This document shows, piece by piece, positions 1 to 10,729 of a stretch of DNA of 64,000 nucleotides (position 1 is its first letter; the number at the start of each line of letters is the position of its first letter). The DNA lies in assembly GCA_021292165.1 (NCBI GenBank), contig CM037885.1, positions 9,481,042-9,545,041 of the forward strand, in the 5' to 3' direction. This DNA comes from Shinisaurus crocodilurus. Its lineage: Eukaryota; Chordata; Lepidosauria; Squamata; Shinisauridae. Position numbers and translations under genes: made by a program. The notes under the pieces are model-generated. The model was not told the origin of the DNA. It saw nothing but the letters and a program-made list of their open reading frames with translations, and searched no databases.

Positions 1-194
1 TAAAAAATGCATTCTACTTTTAAAAACAAAGTCAGCTTCACACTCAAACGTGACCCCGGAGACAAGAGCCCAGGTTGGGTCTATACAGATTGGAGCAGTC
101 CTGATTCACTGGGGCAGGGGGGAGTAGGTTTTGACCATATGCCCCAGTGGGTGCCATTCCCTCCTAGGGGGTGTGGGTGGGACATAGACAGTGT

Positions 195-391
195 GGCGTA
201 AGAAGCAGTGCATACAGCCCAGATCGGGGAGGGAGTTCAAATCCTCACAAAGCCCAGCAGGTGACCAATGGGCCGGCCAGCCACCATCTCTCAGCCTAGC
301 CTAGCTGACTTCTCAGGGCTGTTTTGAGGACAGGATGAGGATCATCTACAATGATCATGAGCTCCATGGAGGAAAGCTATAAATAAATAAA
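195..391 (+). mobile_element. tRNA-derived SINE with L2-type tail, diverged
   Basis: Contains GGAGTTCAAATCCTCAC (B-box like), AGCCTAGCTGACTT, GGATGAGGATCATCTAC and ends TATAAATAAATAAAATG. Confidence 0.55.
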
Positions 392-480
392 ATGTAGGGC
401 ACATCGCTTGAGGATACCATGGAAGGGAAGGCCAAACTGCTCTACATCCTCTATCACTGGGTGGCCTGACCCTTATAGAT

Positions 481-649
481 TTCATAGATCATAGAGTTGG
501 AAGGAGCCTACAAGGCTATCGAGTCCAACCCCCTGCTCAATGCAGGAAACTAGAGGAGGGGGTCTCCCATCCAAGTAATAACCAGGCTTGACCCTGCTTA
601 GCTTTCCACGCTCAGACAAGCTGAGCCAGCGTAAACCACAGGCCTGTAT
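481..649 (-). mobile_element. 5S-rRNA-derived SINE with CR1-like tail
   Basis: The minus strand reads GGCCTGTGG, then GCTAAGCAGGGTCA, ACTTGGATGGGAGACC (the internal promoter part of 5S rRNA), then a tail ending CCTTCCAACTCTATGATC. Near full length. Confidence 0.85.
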
Positions 650-673
650 GTTCGTGATAGGGAACCTCTAGGG

Positions 674-798
674 CAGTGTTCTCCAACCTTGGGTCCCCAG
701 ATGTTTTTGGCCTACAACTCCCAGCATGCCCCAGCCAGCGTAGCATGCTGGGAGTTGTAGGCCAAAAACATCTGGGGACCCAAGGTTGGAGAACACTG
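674..798. mobile_element. Foldback hAT (Buster-type) MITE, family 1
   Basis: Palindrome CAGTGTTCTCCAACC ... GGTTGGAGAACACTG with core CTACAACTCCCAGCATGC in both arms. Target duplication not clear (ctctaggg upstream). Confidence 0.85.
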
Positions 799-799
799 A

Positions 800-1257
800 C
801 AAGGGTATCTCTCCATGCTCACAGCTGCACTGCTGTTCTTTTGGTAGCCTAGTCATTATCCTTAACGCTATACTGCCCGTGTATGGATGGGGTAACCAAA
901 TCACCGAGGCATGTTCTCCTTCACTGTAAATTCTTTACTAAAATAAGGGAAGACTTAATGTTGCCCCTCCTAGGGAGGTTCCTTGACTTGCCTGACAATT
1001 GGCTGGTCTCCTTTTGTTTATGTGATCGTAATTCAATTGTCACCTCCTCAGTAACCAACTTTTTTTTTCCAGCTTTATGACAAGGAGAGCTTTTATGGTA
1101 GGGAGGGACTAAACAGAGTGACGTTTCCTCCCAAATTTTGTTTTATTGTGAATGATAATAATTGTTTTACTTGTAACTTGTGGGTATACCTGTGTGATCC
1201 GAAATGTAAAGTGTATTTGCTGGGTCATATGACCGTAATAATAAAGAACTGAACTGA
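800..1257 (+). mobile_element. Non-LTR retrotransposon 3' end (clade unresolved)
   Basis: A short frame reads SPRHVLLHCKFFTKIR, like the zinc-binding end of reverse-transcriptase ORFs, followed by an AT-rich 3' region ending AATAATAAAGAACTGAACTG. A foldback MITE lies directly upstream. Confidence 0.5.
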
Positions 1258-1289
1258 TCCTTAACGCTAAAAGCAGCTCCCACGAACTA

Positions 1290-1500
1290 TCAAAAATCCT
1301 TACAACAACCCTGCAAGATAGGCCAGTATTATCAGCCCCATTTTAGAAGTTCATGAAGGTGCAGGGGGTGGCGGAAGTACAGCTGGGCCAGAGACATCTT
1401 GGCTTTCCTAAACTTAGATAGGGATTAAGCTGAACTGAGATTTGAACCAAGAAAACGAGAGGCTCGCAGCTCAGGGTCTTCACCACCACACGGCCTGTCA
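1290..1500 (-). mobile_element. SINE (MIR/CORE-like), reverse
   Basis: The + strand begins TTACAACAACCCTGCAAG and ends with a tRNA-like head region (TTTGAACCAAGAAAACGAG). Diverged. Confidence 0.5.
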
Positions 1501-2047
1501 TGGTGAACTAATCCACAAGCCTCTGTTTAAAAAAAGAAAGGGGGGGGTGTTAAATCCGACCTTTTGTGTGCAAAGGAAGAAATTGAAGGTATAAAAAGAA
1601 AATGGAGCACATGTTTATGCCATATACCTTTCCTCCTTATGGAATCAAATCAAATTTAGTTACAACATGCCCTCCAAAGTATTGGGGGTGCGGAGAGATG
1701 TACTCTGTCTTGTGTAGAGGCATTATTTAATTGCAAATCAACATGATTTCATGGCTATGTCAATCAATAATAAGTGTCAATCCATAAAAATGTCCCCCTC
1801 GGTAGTAAAGAACATAAATGGGAACTGGCAAGCTGACCAAAATCAATGATCCAGATGGAGGTTTTCTTCGTCTTGATTGAAATGCCCTTAGACAGGATGT
1901 CTTGTTCGGAAGCCTTCAAAAAGTGCTAAGATTTCCTTATAATCACATTTTGGACATTCTCCCATGAAACAACCCCTCCAATATACAGACCATTTTGTCT
2001 GTGAGGGTGAGGCCTGAGAAGAGATTGCAGGAAGTAGGGAAATGAAA

Positions 2048-2246
2048 GATGCAATCCTATACAAGTTTAGCTGGCTGAGGCATGCTGGGATCTGTAGGCC
2101 TTTTTTCTGTCTAAATGTGTCTAGCAGTGCTCCAACCTTGGGTCCCCAGATGTTTTTGGCCTACAACTCCCAGCATGCTGGAAGTTGTGGGCCAAAAACA
2201 TCTGGGGACCCAAGGTTGGAGAACACTGGTGTATAGGATTGTGCCC
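2048..2246. mobile_element. Harbinger-like palindromic MITE interrupted by a family 1 MITE
   Basis: Arms GCAATCCTATACA ... TGTATAGGATTGTGCCC, followed by TAA. The inner insertion is at 2125-2228. Confidence 0.7.
2125..2228. mobile_element. Foldback hAT MITE, family 1 (nested)
   Basis: CAGTGCTCCAACC ... GGTTGGAGAACACTG, flanked by gtgtctag / gtgtatag (7 of 8). Confidence 0.85.
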
Positions 2247-2885
2247 TAAGGGGCAGAAAGTCCAGAGACAAGACGGCTGAAGAAAGGAAGCAAAGTCAGA
2301 CTAGGACACAGGCCATTGAGGGCAGGATATGTGAAGGAGGAGGAGGCTTGAGTGGTGAGGGAAGGGGTTGAGAAGACAAGAAACTGAGGCAAGGAGGAGA
2401 TGCAGAGTTTTTCTACACTGAGGCATTTATTGTGCGTTTGCGATTCCTCACTCAAGGTAGTTTGTGGGTGCTTCATACCATGTCCATCATCCTCCAGGTC
2501 TTCTCCCTGTGGTGCATTGCATCCATTTTTGCAGCTTTTTTTAGATTGAAGAAAGTGTGGTATTACTCAGAAATCATGCTATGAGAAGCGTATGTATTTT
2601 TGCAATTCCACTATACCGCAGTGCCACCTTGTGGTTGTGTAATGGAACATATAGAAAGGCAGAGAAAGAAAGAAAAAACCTGGGGGACACAGGTGTAAAG
2701 GAGCCGATCTTAATTCTGCAAAGAATCCAGAAGCAGAAACCAAACCTCGGTAAAGTGGCAGGTTAAAAGCCTCATGTAGAGAAGCTGCATGAGAGGGCAA
2801 TTTGAAGCAATCTCCTTGCGCTTAAGATCAGGAAGGGCGTTGTGCAACTTGTGCTGCAGGAGAAGGAGGGAGAAGGAGTGTGAAG

Positions 2886-3355
2886 CAGAGGCGGTGTTAG
2901 GGGGTGACCCACTAGGGCTGGAGCCCCAAATCTTTCATTTGGAGCCCTGAATCTCCAGGGGGGGGCTCTGCCCCACCACCCTGCTGTCCAGGGGCACTTG
3001 CTGAAATAAAGGCACAGGGGCCCTGGTGATCTCTGTTGCATCCGATCCCCTTGGATGAGCGGGCTTTTTGCCCACAGGTTCTTCACCTGCTGCTGCCCCC
3101 ACTTGAATCTTTCTGCCTGAGGTTTTTTTCTGAAACCAAATGCCCTCCTCTCCCCTGTCCATATACATCCCTTTTTACAAATAGGGGAGTCCTTAGGCAA
3201 CTGGGTCCTTTAAAGACACAGGGAGAGAGAGAGACTTTAGCATATGTACATTAGCATATGCAAATTAGTGCTCGCTCGCTGTGTGTGTGTGTCCGTCTGT
3301 GTCCGTCCTGTGGGCCTGAGCCCTGGATCTTTTCAGGACCTAGCACCTACCCCTG
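2886..3355 (+). mobile_element. Nonautonomous hAT element of 470 bp, type copy
   Basis: Terminal repeats CAGAGGCGGTGTTAGG ... CCTAGCACCTACCCCTG, perfect 8-bp duplication gtgtgaag. No coding capacity. Four further copies are in the window. Confidence 0.9.
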
Positions 3356-3479
3356 GTGTGAAGGAAGTCAAAAAGTAGGCGGTAGGTTGTAGAACTAGGA
3401 CTGGGGTGGGGGCCATATTGAGGCAGGAGGCTGAAGGAAGGAGAACGCGGGCGAAACCCTCACACGGGCCTAGGGGCAC

Positions 3480-3618
3480 AGGAGGTGCTGTGTGAGGGAG
3501 GTTTGCAGTGCTGAGGACTATGGGCCTGGGAGTGTAAGGTTGCCTTGTCACTAGCAACCTTTACACTCCCAGGCCCATAGTCCTCAGCACTGCAAACCTC
3601 CCTCACACAGCACCTCCT
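3480..3618. repeat. Near-perfect palindrome, arms 64/65 bp
   Basis: Arms 3480-3543 and 3554-3618 are complementary apart from one extra T; the loop is 10 bases (CTTGTCACTA). No target duplication or known termini. Confidence 0.85.
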
Positions 3619-3784
3619 TCCCTGCCCATACACCTTTTAAGAGCAGTGCAGAGAAGGGAGAATTCTGCCAGCTGTGGCTTCTGTTGTCACTACAATGCTG
3701 TGAAATGGCAACCCTCAGAGAGAAACGAAGGCCAAGGAGACCTTCCATATATACCAAACATCATCTTTAGAGGCCGCTGCCGAA

Positions 3785-4160
3785 TGAGGTGAGGTGGATG
3801 GTTACTAAGGAGAGGGCCTTCTCCGTGCTGGCACCCTCTGGTTGTGGAATGCCCTCCCCAGAGAGGCACCTGTGTCCCCTGTGTTGTGGTCCTTTTGGCA
3901 CTGGGTGAAGCCTTTTCTATTTTCTCAGGCTTTTTGGTCCTTTAGTTTGTGTGGGTTTTTGCTCTTCTTTTTTTTTTTTAAATGTATTTGTGCAGTTTTA
4001 GATCTTTGCGCTGCTGCTGACTTTTACTCTGGCTTTTTACTCTGGTTTTAAACATAAGGTTTTACATTATGCTTTACTATGTTAGTGCATTTTATGGTTT
4101 GCTTTGTGAACTACCAAAAGGGCTTCAGCAACTGGGTGGTATAGAAATGTAATTAATTCA
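3785..4160 (+). mobile_element. L2-like LINE 3' end
   Basis: Contains AGAGGGCCTTCTCCGTGCTG and TGTGGAATGCCCTCCCC, the typical ORF2 C-terminus, then a T-rich 3'UTR ending TGGGTGGTATAGAAATG. Confidence 0.65.
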
Positions 4161-4436
4161 TAGGCGTGTGGGGTGAGAGCAGTCAGCTGGGATTCACATT
4201 CGGAATTGAAGTCACCAGCCAATTCTTCAGCTGCAGGCTTCTAGCGTTTTGAATTGCAAAAGGGCTGGGGGGGGGGCAAGATTGGCTCCACCCACTCCGA
4301 CATAAGCCTCCAGTGGCCTTATTTATCTTCCATTTTTTAAAAAAACAAATAATTATTGTGAGACCTTTGGGGACTGGCAAGCCACATATCAACATGGTGC
4401 TGTTACCTTTCCCTGACTACTGAAGTGATGGTGAGC

Positions 4437-5163
4437 TGCAAAATCTGCTTGGAGCCCCGAGAATCTCTGGGAGGCCCTCTCTGCCCCACCACCCTGCTGT
4501 CCACCGGCAAGTGCTGGAATAGAGATACAGGGGCCCTGAGGATCTCTGTTGCATCTGATCCACCTGGATGAGCTGGCTTTTTTCACCTCCTGCTGCCTCC
4601 TCCCCCCACCCCTTGAATCTTTCTGCCTGAGGTGTTTTTTTCTGAAACCAAATGCCCTCCTCTTCCCTGCCCATACACCCCTTTTTACAAATAGGGGTGC
4701 CCTTAGGAGACAGGGTCCATTAAAGACAGGCCTGTGGCTCACGCTGGCTCAGCTTGTCTGAGCGTGGAAAGCTAAGCAGGGTCAGGCCTGGTTATTACTT
4801 GGATGGGAGACCCCCTCCTCTAGTTTCATAGATCATAGAGTTGGAAGGAGTCCAACCCCTTGCTCAATGCAGGAGGAAACTAGAGGAGGGCGTCTCCCAT
4901 CCAAGTAATAACCAGGCCTGACCCTGCTTAGCTTTCCACGCTCAGACAAGCTGAGCCAGCGTGAGCCACAGGCCTGTATCCTGCATTGAGCAGGGGGTTG
5001 GACTCGATGGCCTTGTAGGCTCCTTCCAACTTTATCTATGAAAGACACACACAGAGACTTCAAGTTCAGAGCATATGTAAATTAGTGTATGCAAATATGT
5101 CCTCTCCCCCCCCCTCCTGTGGGTCTGAGCCCCAACTCTTTTCAGTACCTAGTACTGTCCCTG
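4437..5163 (+). mobile_element. Nonautonomous 470-bp hAT family, with nested SINEs
   Basis: Same internal sequence (CACCCTGCTGTCCA, CTGAGGATCTCTGTTGC); the end CCTAGTACTGTCCCTG is present and the start is diverged. It is expanded by the two SINEs at 4728-5043. Confidence 0.75.
4728..5043 (+). mobile_element. 5S-derived SINE (+) interrupted by a second copy (-)
   Basis: The + copy occupies 4728-4826 and 4978-5043. Between the halves lies a - copy (4827-4977). The outer copy is flanked by AAAGAC on both sides, a probable target duplication. Head-to-head copies form an inverted repeat of about 100 bases. The whole sits inside a hAT element. Confidence 0.8.
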
Positions 5164-5374
5164 CTCCTCTGACTGGTCGTGGCTCTCCAGACTCTCAGAT
5201 GGACATCTTTCCCAGCCCTGCTGCCAGAGATCCGGGGATTAACCTTGGTTGGGACCTTCTGCATTCAAGGCATGTGCTCGACCACCAAATCATGTCACAC
5301 ACCACCCCATAGCTCCCAGGCCCCCAACCCCGGTGTCCCAGGGTCTGAATCTGAGGAGACCCGGCAACCCTCCA

Positions 5375-5552
5375 GTATCAGAGGCAGTCTGATACTTGCT
5401 GGGGAACATGGGCGGGAGGGTGCTGTTGCACTCAAGTCCTGCTTGTGGGTTTCCTGTGGGCAGCTGGTTGGCCACTGTGTGAACAGAATGCTGGACTAGA
5501 GGGACCCTTGGTCTGATCCAGCAGGGCTCTTCTGATGTTCTCATAGTTAGGA
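5375..5552 (+). mobile_element. CR1/L3-like LINE 3' end
   Basis: GCTGGGGAACATGGGCGGGA through TTGGTCTGATCCAGCAGGGC to TTCTGATGTTCTCATAG. The same unit occurs at 26170-26393 and, reversed, at 51568-52080. Confidence 0.7.
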
Positions 5553-6130
5553 GGCTTCTGGCTATTCCTGTTCATTGGTGTTTGGGGGGACATTCCAGAA
5601 AAATCCTTTATTATATGCCATCTCGTCCAGAACATGTGTGGGCGGGAGGAGAGTCTGAATTTTTAAAGCACATATAGAAATAGGAATATTCAGGGACGGA
5701 ACTTTTTAGAAGCTCCAGAATGTTTTTTTCCCCTGCATTCTTTGCTCAGCGTGAGTTGGCTGCGCGGAGGCGGGCATCTGATCAAGTTGAAACACGAGGT
5801 GCTGATGAATCCCAAAGCATGTGTTCATTCCACCACCACTGAGCCATGTGGACAGGGTAGCCACGGGTCCTATTTCATAGGGAACAGCTCTTTATTTGAA
5901 GATGCAGTCAGCAGGACGGTCCTCCTCCTCTATTTGAAGGTGTCCTGTGTTTGAAGGGCTGGCCGGTCCAAGTCCTAAAGAACCCGAAGGGGAGAGAGCC
6001 GGTGGGGCCTTGAAGTCGCTCATCGACACACTTCGCATCTGGACAGCAGCAGCAGGCGCAACAGGCACACACGGATCACCCGGTCACAGTCTGCCCCACT
6101 ATGGTGAGATGGACTGCATTTCTGTGCAAC

Positions 6131-6620
6131 GGGGCGGTCAAACTTCAGACCTTGTGGGTCAAATCCAGCTGTCCTAGGGTCCCCCAGTTGCCTACCCTAC
6201 TCCCTGCCTGGCCCTCCCCCTTTTCCCTAATGGCCGTTCGACGCTTTCCTGGCTTTTGCACATTTCCCCTGTTCTAAAAGGTTGAAATGCTTCTCCTAAG
6301 GCAGGGCTCTCCAACCTTGGATCCCCTAGATGTTGCTGGCCTACAGCTCCCAGCATACCCAGCCAGCATGGCTAATGGCAAGGGATTCTGGGAGCGGTAG
6401 TCCAGCAACATCTGGGGACCCAAGGTTGGAGCCCTGTCCTAAGGCTTTGTAACTGGCAGCAAGAGCTTTAAGCTGCAACACGTTGGCATTGGGGGTATTT
6501 TCGCTCCACCCCCTTTGCTCCCGCCCCTTTTGCCTTTGGCCCCACCCAACAGTGGAATGTAGCCCCCCCCCCCCCCGCGCGCATGGCTTCTCTGAAATTG
6601 AAGTTAGCTCTCTGGCTTTA
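6131..6620 (+). mobile_element. hAT-like remnant related to 45590-45955
   Basis: GGGGCGGTCAAACTTCAGAC start. Shares TTCTAAAAGGTTGAAATGC and AAGAGCTTTAAGCTGCAACA with the second copy. Interrupted by the MITE at 6302. Confidence 0.55.
6302..6436. mobile_element. Foldback hAT MITE, family 1b
   Basis: CAGGGCTCTCCAACC ... GGTTGGAGCCCTG with perfect duplication tcctaagg. It is inserted in a larger hAT-like remnant (about 6131-6620). Confidence 0.9.
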
Positions 6621-6836
6621 TACAGCATAAAAATACAACCTAAGTAAGAGGGCCAGGGATATGGCTGTCACCTGTAAGAAGCCCTCTCCAGGAGCCCAAT
6701 TTGTTTAAATGCTGGGTTTGAAAGTTTGTATTTGGTGTCAGGTCAGAGAGAAAGGTTGGGGATTCTGCTGGTGTACTGAGCACTCCGCTGCCCATCAGTT
6801 GCTCTGCTCGAGCTGGTCTCAGGCGTGGTTATGGAA

Positions 6837-7098
6837 AAGAGAGAGCCAGTGTGTGGCATAGTGGTTAGGAATGCTGGACTGGGACTCGAGAGATCCGGGT
6901 TCTGGTCCCCACTCGGCCATGAGATGAAGCTCACTGGGTGACTATGGGCCAGTCGCTGACCCTCAGCCTAACCTACCTCGCAGGGTTGGTGTGAGGATAA
7001 AATGGAGAGGAGGAGAAGGATTATGTAAGCCACCTTGGGTTCCTTGCAGGAAAAAAGGTGGGAATATAAATATAAGTAGAAAAAAATTAATAAACAAA
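6837..7098 (+). mobile_element. tRNA-derived SINE with L2-type tail
   Basis: The head GCATAGTGGTTAGGAATGC (A box) and GGGTTCTGGTCCCCACTC (B box) are followed by GCCTAACCTACCTCGCAGGG and AGGTGGGAATATAAATA. Good full-length copy. Confidence 0.8.
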
Positions 7099-7428
7099 AG
7101 CCAAGGGCACTTGTCCCAGAGGATTTCAATATCCACCTCGGAGCACCTTTGGGAGGACCTTGTCAGATCTTCATGGCTGCTATGACAACCATGGGGCTGT
7201 CTCAACTGTCAATGACCCAACACATTCTACAGTACAGCTGTTGACCTAGAATTCTTGACTGTGCAGGAGGCTGGGCTGGAGATCTGGAACTTGCAGCATT
7301 GGGGCAGGGGGCAGGGTCTGTGGTCCCGTGGTCAAGCCATCTCCTGGTGAAGTTTAGATCCACAGTTACACCTCCCTCTGCTGGCGTGGCAGACTCATTC
7401 AGTTCCATCCGCCCCCAGAGATGTAGGG

Positions 7429-7545
7429 CAGTGTTCTCCAACCTTGGGTCCCCAGATGTTCTTGGCCTACAACTCCCAGCATGGCTGGGGCATGCTGGGA
7501 GTTGTAGGCCAAAAACATCTGGGGACCCAAGGTTGGAGAACACTG
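7429..7545. mobile_element. Foldback hAT MITE, family 1
   Basis: Perfect 8-bp duplication atgtaggg on both sides; same palindrome and core. Confidence 0.92.
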
Positions 7546-7892
7546 ATGTAGGGGATCCAGTGGATTCTTGAATGCTCTGGAGTAGTGTCCCGTTGACACG
7601 GTTGGCACACCTGTTGAGCGTTCCCCAAGCACCTTCTCCTGCATTGTAGGGCCCGGCCAGCTCCGTGGCTTAATAGGGAGTTGGCGGGGGTGGGTGGGAC
7701 GGGACACAACGAAGCAAGCAGAATGACGGCTAGAACGTAATGATCCAAGTTTCCCAGCAAACTCAGCCAGATACAAGTTAGAGCGTGAGGTGATGGAAAA
7801 GTTGTATTTTTATTGTCGGGGGCGGGGGGAGAAAAACCTCGGCCTTTAAAGGTAACCCTATCACACCTGCAACTTCTTCTATCTTGTGATAC

Positions 7893-8066
7893 AGGCCTGT
7901 GGCTTATGCTGGCTCAGCTTGTCTGGGTGTGGGAAGCTAAGCAGGGCAGGCCTGGTTATTACTTGGATGGGAGACCCCTCCTCTAGTTTCCTGCATTGAG
8001 TAGGGGGTTGGACTCGATGGCCTAGTAGGCCCCTTCCAACTCTATGATCTATGAAATCTATGAAAG
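7893..8066 (+). mobile_element. 5S-rRNA-derived SINE with CR1-like tail
   Basis: Complete copy: GCTAAGCAGGGCAGGCCTGG, ACTTGGATGGGAGACC, then GGGGGTTGGACTCGATGG and a tail with repeated ATCTATGAA. Confidence 0.85.
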
Positions 8067-9270
8067 TCCCTCCCCTCAAAACTTGCTGATATTCCCACAC
8101 ATACACTTTCCTGGGAAGGAACACTCCTGCAAAATTGGGTTGTGGGGCCAATTTGACTTAGAGCCACTTGGGTTTGCTCTTAAACCACATTTGCACCTGC
8201 TGCTATTCCTTCTGATGTGCCCCAGCGCACACAGGACCTGCGCCGGGAGCATCATGCCGCCCACCAGCAATATAAGCGACAAGATCTCTGGGCAGCTGTT
8301 GTGTCACATCAGTGCTACAGGGGGGGGGGGGGCCCGCACAACACTGACCCCCAAACAAGATGTTTCTTGTTTTTCCAAGCCATTATGTAAAATGAAAATG
8401 GCATTCTCCCCAGATCTGGCATGCCCTGGCCATTATTCTCTCTCAGTGTATGCTCACAAATGAATGGGCAATCAGTGCAGCTGATTACCTTGGCCTGTTA
8501 TAGCGCTGAGGACATCGTACCCACATGCAGGTTGGTAATAACAACCAAACTGACTTGCACTGGCCTAACCCTGCAGTGTGCTTGCAATACCAGAAAGGAA
8601 CAGCCTGAGGTTTAGGGGACTGTGCCAATATTGGCATGGATTGCCTGTTCCTGCACCCATGCAATAACTCATGTTTGTAAACCGCACAGAGTTCTCCGAT
8701 GCTTTTCCCTCCGAAGGGAGCTGACCCAATAAAGGTATTTGCGGATTTCTCACCACTGAAGGAAGGGGCAAGGAGAAAGAGCATCACTGCAGCTCAGGAG
8801 CTGTGTCACTACTACGGTTTGACCTACAAAACAGTGTCCATATTTAAAACAGTCCAATGCCGGTCATCCTCCCAGGTGTAAAAGTAAACCGGGAGGTTGC
8901 CAGTGTTTAAGCTTAATTTCAGGAGATGACTCAGGGACAAATTAGATACTATCTTGGCAAATGTGCGATCCTGACCCCACGTGTGCCAAGGGCCAAACCA
9001 GAGGATAGGTCAAATGCATCAGTGCATTTAATGTGTCCAGTTTTTCTTTAAAAAAAATATCTTCGTGGAAACCCACACAAACTGTAGCCCTGATGAAAAT
9101 ACACACACACACCCTCCCAAGCTGGTATTCACCCTGTGAGGGAAGCTGCAAAATGTGGCACCGGAAAACACTTACAAGTGGGGATCCGTGGGCAGGCAGC
9201 CCAGCTGGTGGAAGGAAAAATTAAACACTGCAGGGAGGAGGTTGCATTTGCAAGGGAAACTGGCATGGGA

Positions 9271-9271
<1 letters not shown>

Positions 9272-9312
<41 letters not shown>
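9272..9312 (+). repeat. (CA)n microsatellite
   Basis: About 20 uninterrupted CA units. Confidence 0.95.
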
Positions 9313-9316
<4 letters not shown>

Positions 9317-9491
9317 CCTGTGCAATGTTTATGTATGCCCTCAGGTTCAAGGAAGTGACCTCTGCGCTGCACAGGGGGTGGCCCCCTGCAACTATGGTTG
9401 CAGCCATTGCAGTAGTGATCGTGTTGGGCGCTTTGCTCGAGGAAGTGCTGCTAAGACTTTAGGCTTGTAAAGCCTAAAGTCATTAGCATAG

Positions 9492-9562
9492 CCATGTTGG
9501 CTGGGGTTGATGGGAGTTGTAGTCCAACACATCTGGAGGGCACCACCACATTGGAGGAGGCT
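9492..9562. mobile_element. Foldback MITE, family 3, one arm
   Basis: TGATGGGAGTTGTAGTCCAA and ACACATCTGGAGGGCACCA. Confidence 0.65.
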
Positions 9563-9859
9563 TGCCTAAACAGACCCTTGCATCATTCCATACTGTGTGC
9601 TATTGGTTTTGTGTATATGTGACGTTGAGTAGACCCTCTGGCAGTCAGACTGGCATGTGGAATAGAAGCTTCGCAAAAAGAAAAAGAAAACAAACCCAAC
9701 CCAATGAATTTAAATCTGATTCTCCTTAAGCATAAACACTGGTTATATGGTAAATTGTTCCCAATACATTTGGGATAAAAACTATTCTTAAAGGAGTTTC
9801 TATCTATAGGTTCCGTGTACAAGTATGCAATTAGTCTCCTTTTGATGGACAGTCTATTC

Positions 9860-9951
9860 CAGTGTTCTCCTCTAACCTTGGGTCCCCAGATGTTTTTGGC
9901 CTACAACTCCCAGCATGCCCCAGCCAGCTACGCTGGCTACGGAGAACACTG
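9860..9951. mobile_element. Foldback hAT MITE, family 1, internally deleted
   Basis: The right arm lacks most of the core. Flanked by gtctattc / gtctattg. Confidence 0.85.
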
Positions 9952-10515
9952 GTCTATTGAAAGGTAAGCCCCACTGAGAATCAGACAGCGGTTGAAGTGT
10001 AACGCAAAACCCAACAGTCTCACTTCTGAAATCTAACCACATATGAAGGCAGAGCAGGGCAGAAAATCCAAATGATCTCCCCTCCCTACTGTGGTGGTGA
10101 AATACGGTAATACATTCATCGAACATTTGCTGCCTCTTATATTGGTACACCTTAAAATCAGCTGCCTGAAGGTGGCCCCCCATTATCCCACCTGCCTAAT
10201 GACGGGGCCGGCTCTGTTCAAAATGCTGCTCCATACTGCTCCATTTCTTTCTTTTAAAAAAAAAAAATAATTAAAATGTATTTTGTTACAACTGCTCTAT
10301 GGATCAGAACAGAAGATACACTCTGTATTTTAATTCCTATGAGCATGAATCGATTCAGGTGTTTAATCATTGTGTATTACTTTCAGTTTTCCCATGAGGA
10401 AGAATACAGATATTTGAAACACACTGGGAAATCTGGGGGATGGGGACAGACAGCTTGCCAATAAATCTTGGTGCAGGCACCAGCCTTGTTGTTTCAACCT
10501 TCTTTTCATGTGTGA

Positions 10516-10580
10516 TCAAGCAGGGCCTCGATAGCCGTGTAGGCTCCTTCCAACTCTGTAATCTATGAAATCTATGAAAT
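10516..10580 (+). mobile_element. CR1-like tail fragment of the 5S-SINE
   Basis: Only the 3' part remains: GTGTAGGCTCCTTCCAACTC followed by ATCTATGAA twice. Confidence 0.65.
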
Positions 10581-10603
10581 AAACAGTGACGGACTGAGGA
10601 ACA

Positions 10604-10605
<2 letters not shown>

Positions 10606-10647
<42 letters not shown>
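10606..10647 (+). repeat. (TG)n microsatellite
   Basis: About 20 TG units, following the SINE tail fragment. Confidence 0.95.
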
Positions 10648-10649
<2 letters not shown>

Positions 10650-10729
10650 ACGCATGTCCAACAGTGGGTACCAGGGAATCCCCACCATCACCACAAAAAA
10701 GTAATCTTCTCCCATCACTCACATAAAAG

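Larger units (their letters stand above)
1..10729. other. Region downstream of GRIK5
   Basis: Repeat-rich flank. No coding exon is supported. Human synteny would place ATP1A3 beyond this side, but none of its exons was recognised. Individual repeats are listed separately. Confidence 0.5.

Noticed and set aside
7893..8066. 5S rRNA gene
   Set aside because: Only the internal-promoter half resembles 5S rRNA; a CR1-like tail follows in every copy, so it is a SINE.
9136..9462. Frame with a Thr-His repeat
   Set aside because: It is a translated (CA)n microsatellite.
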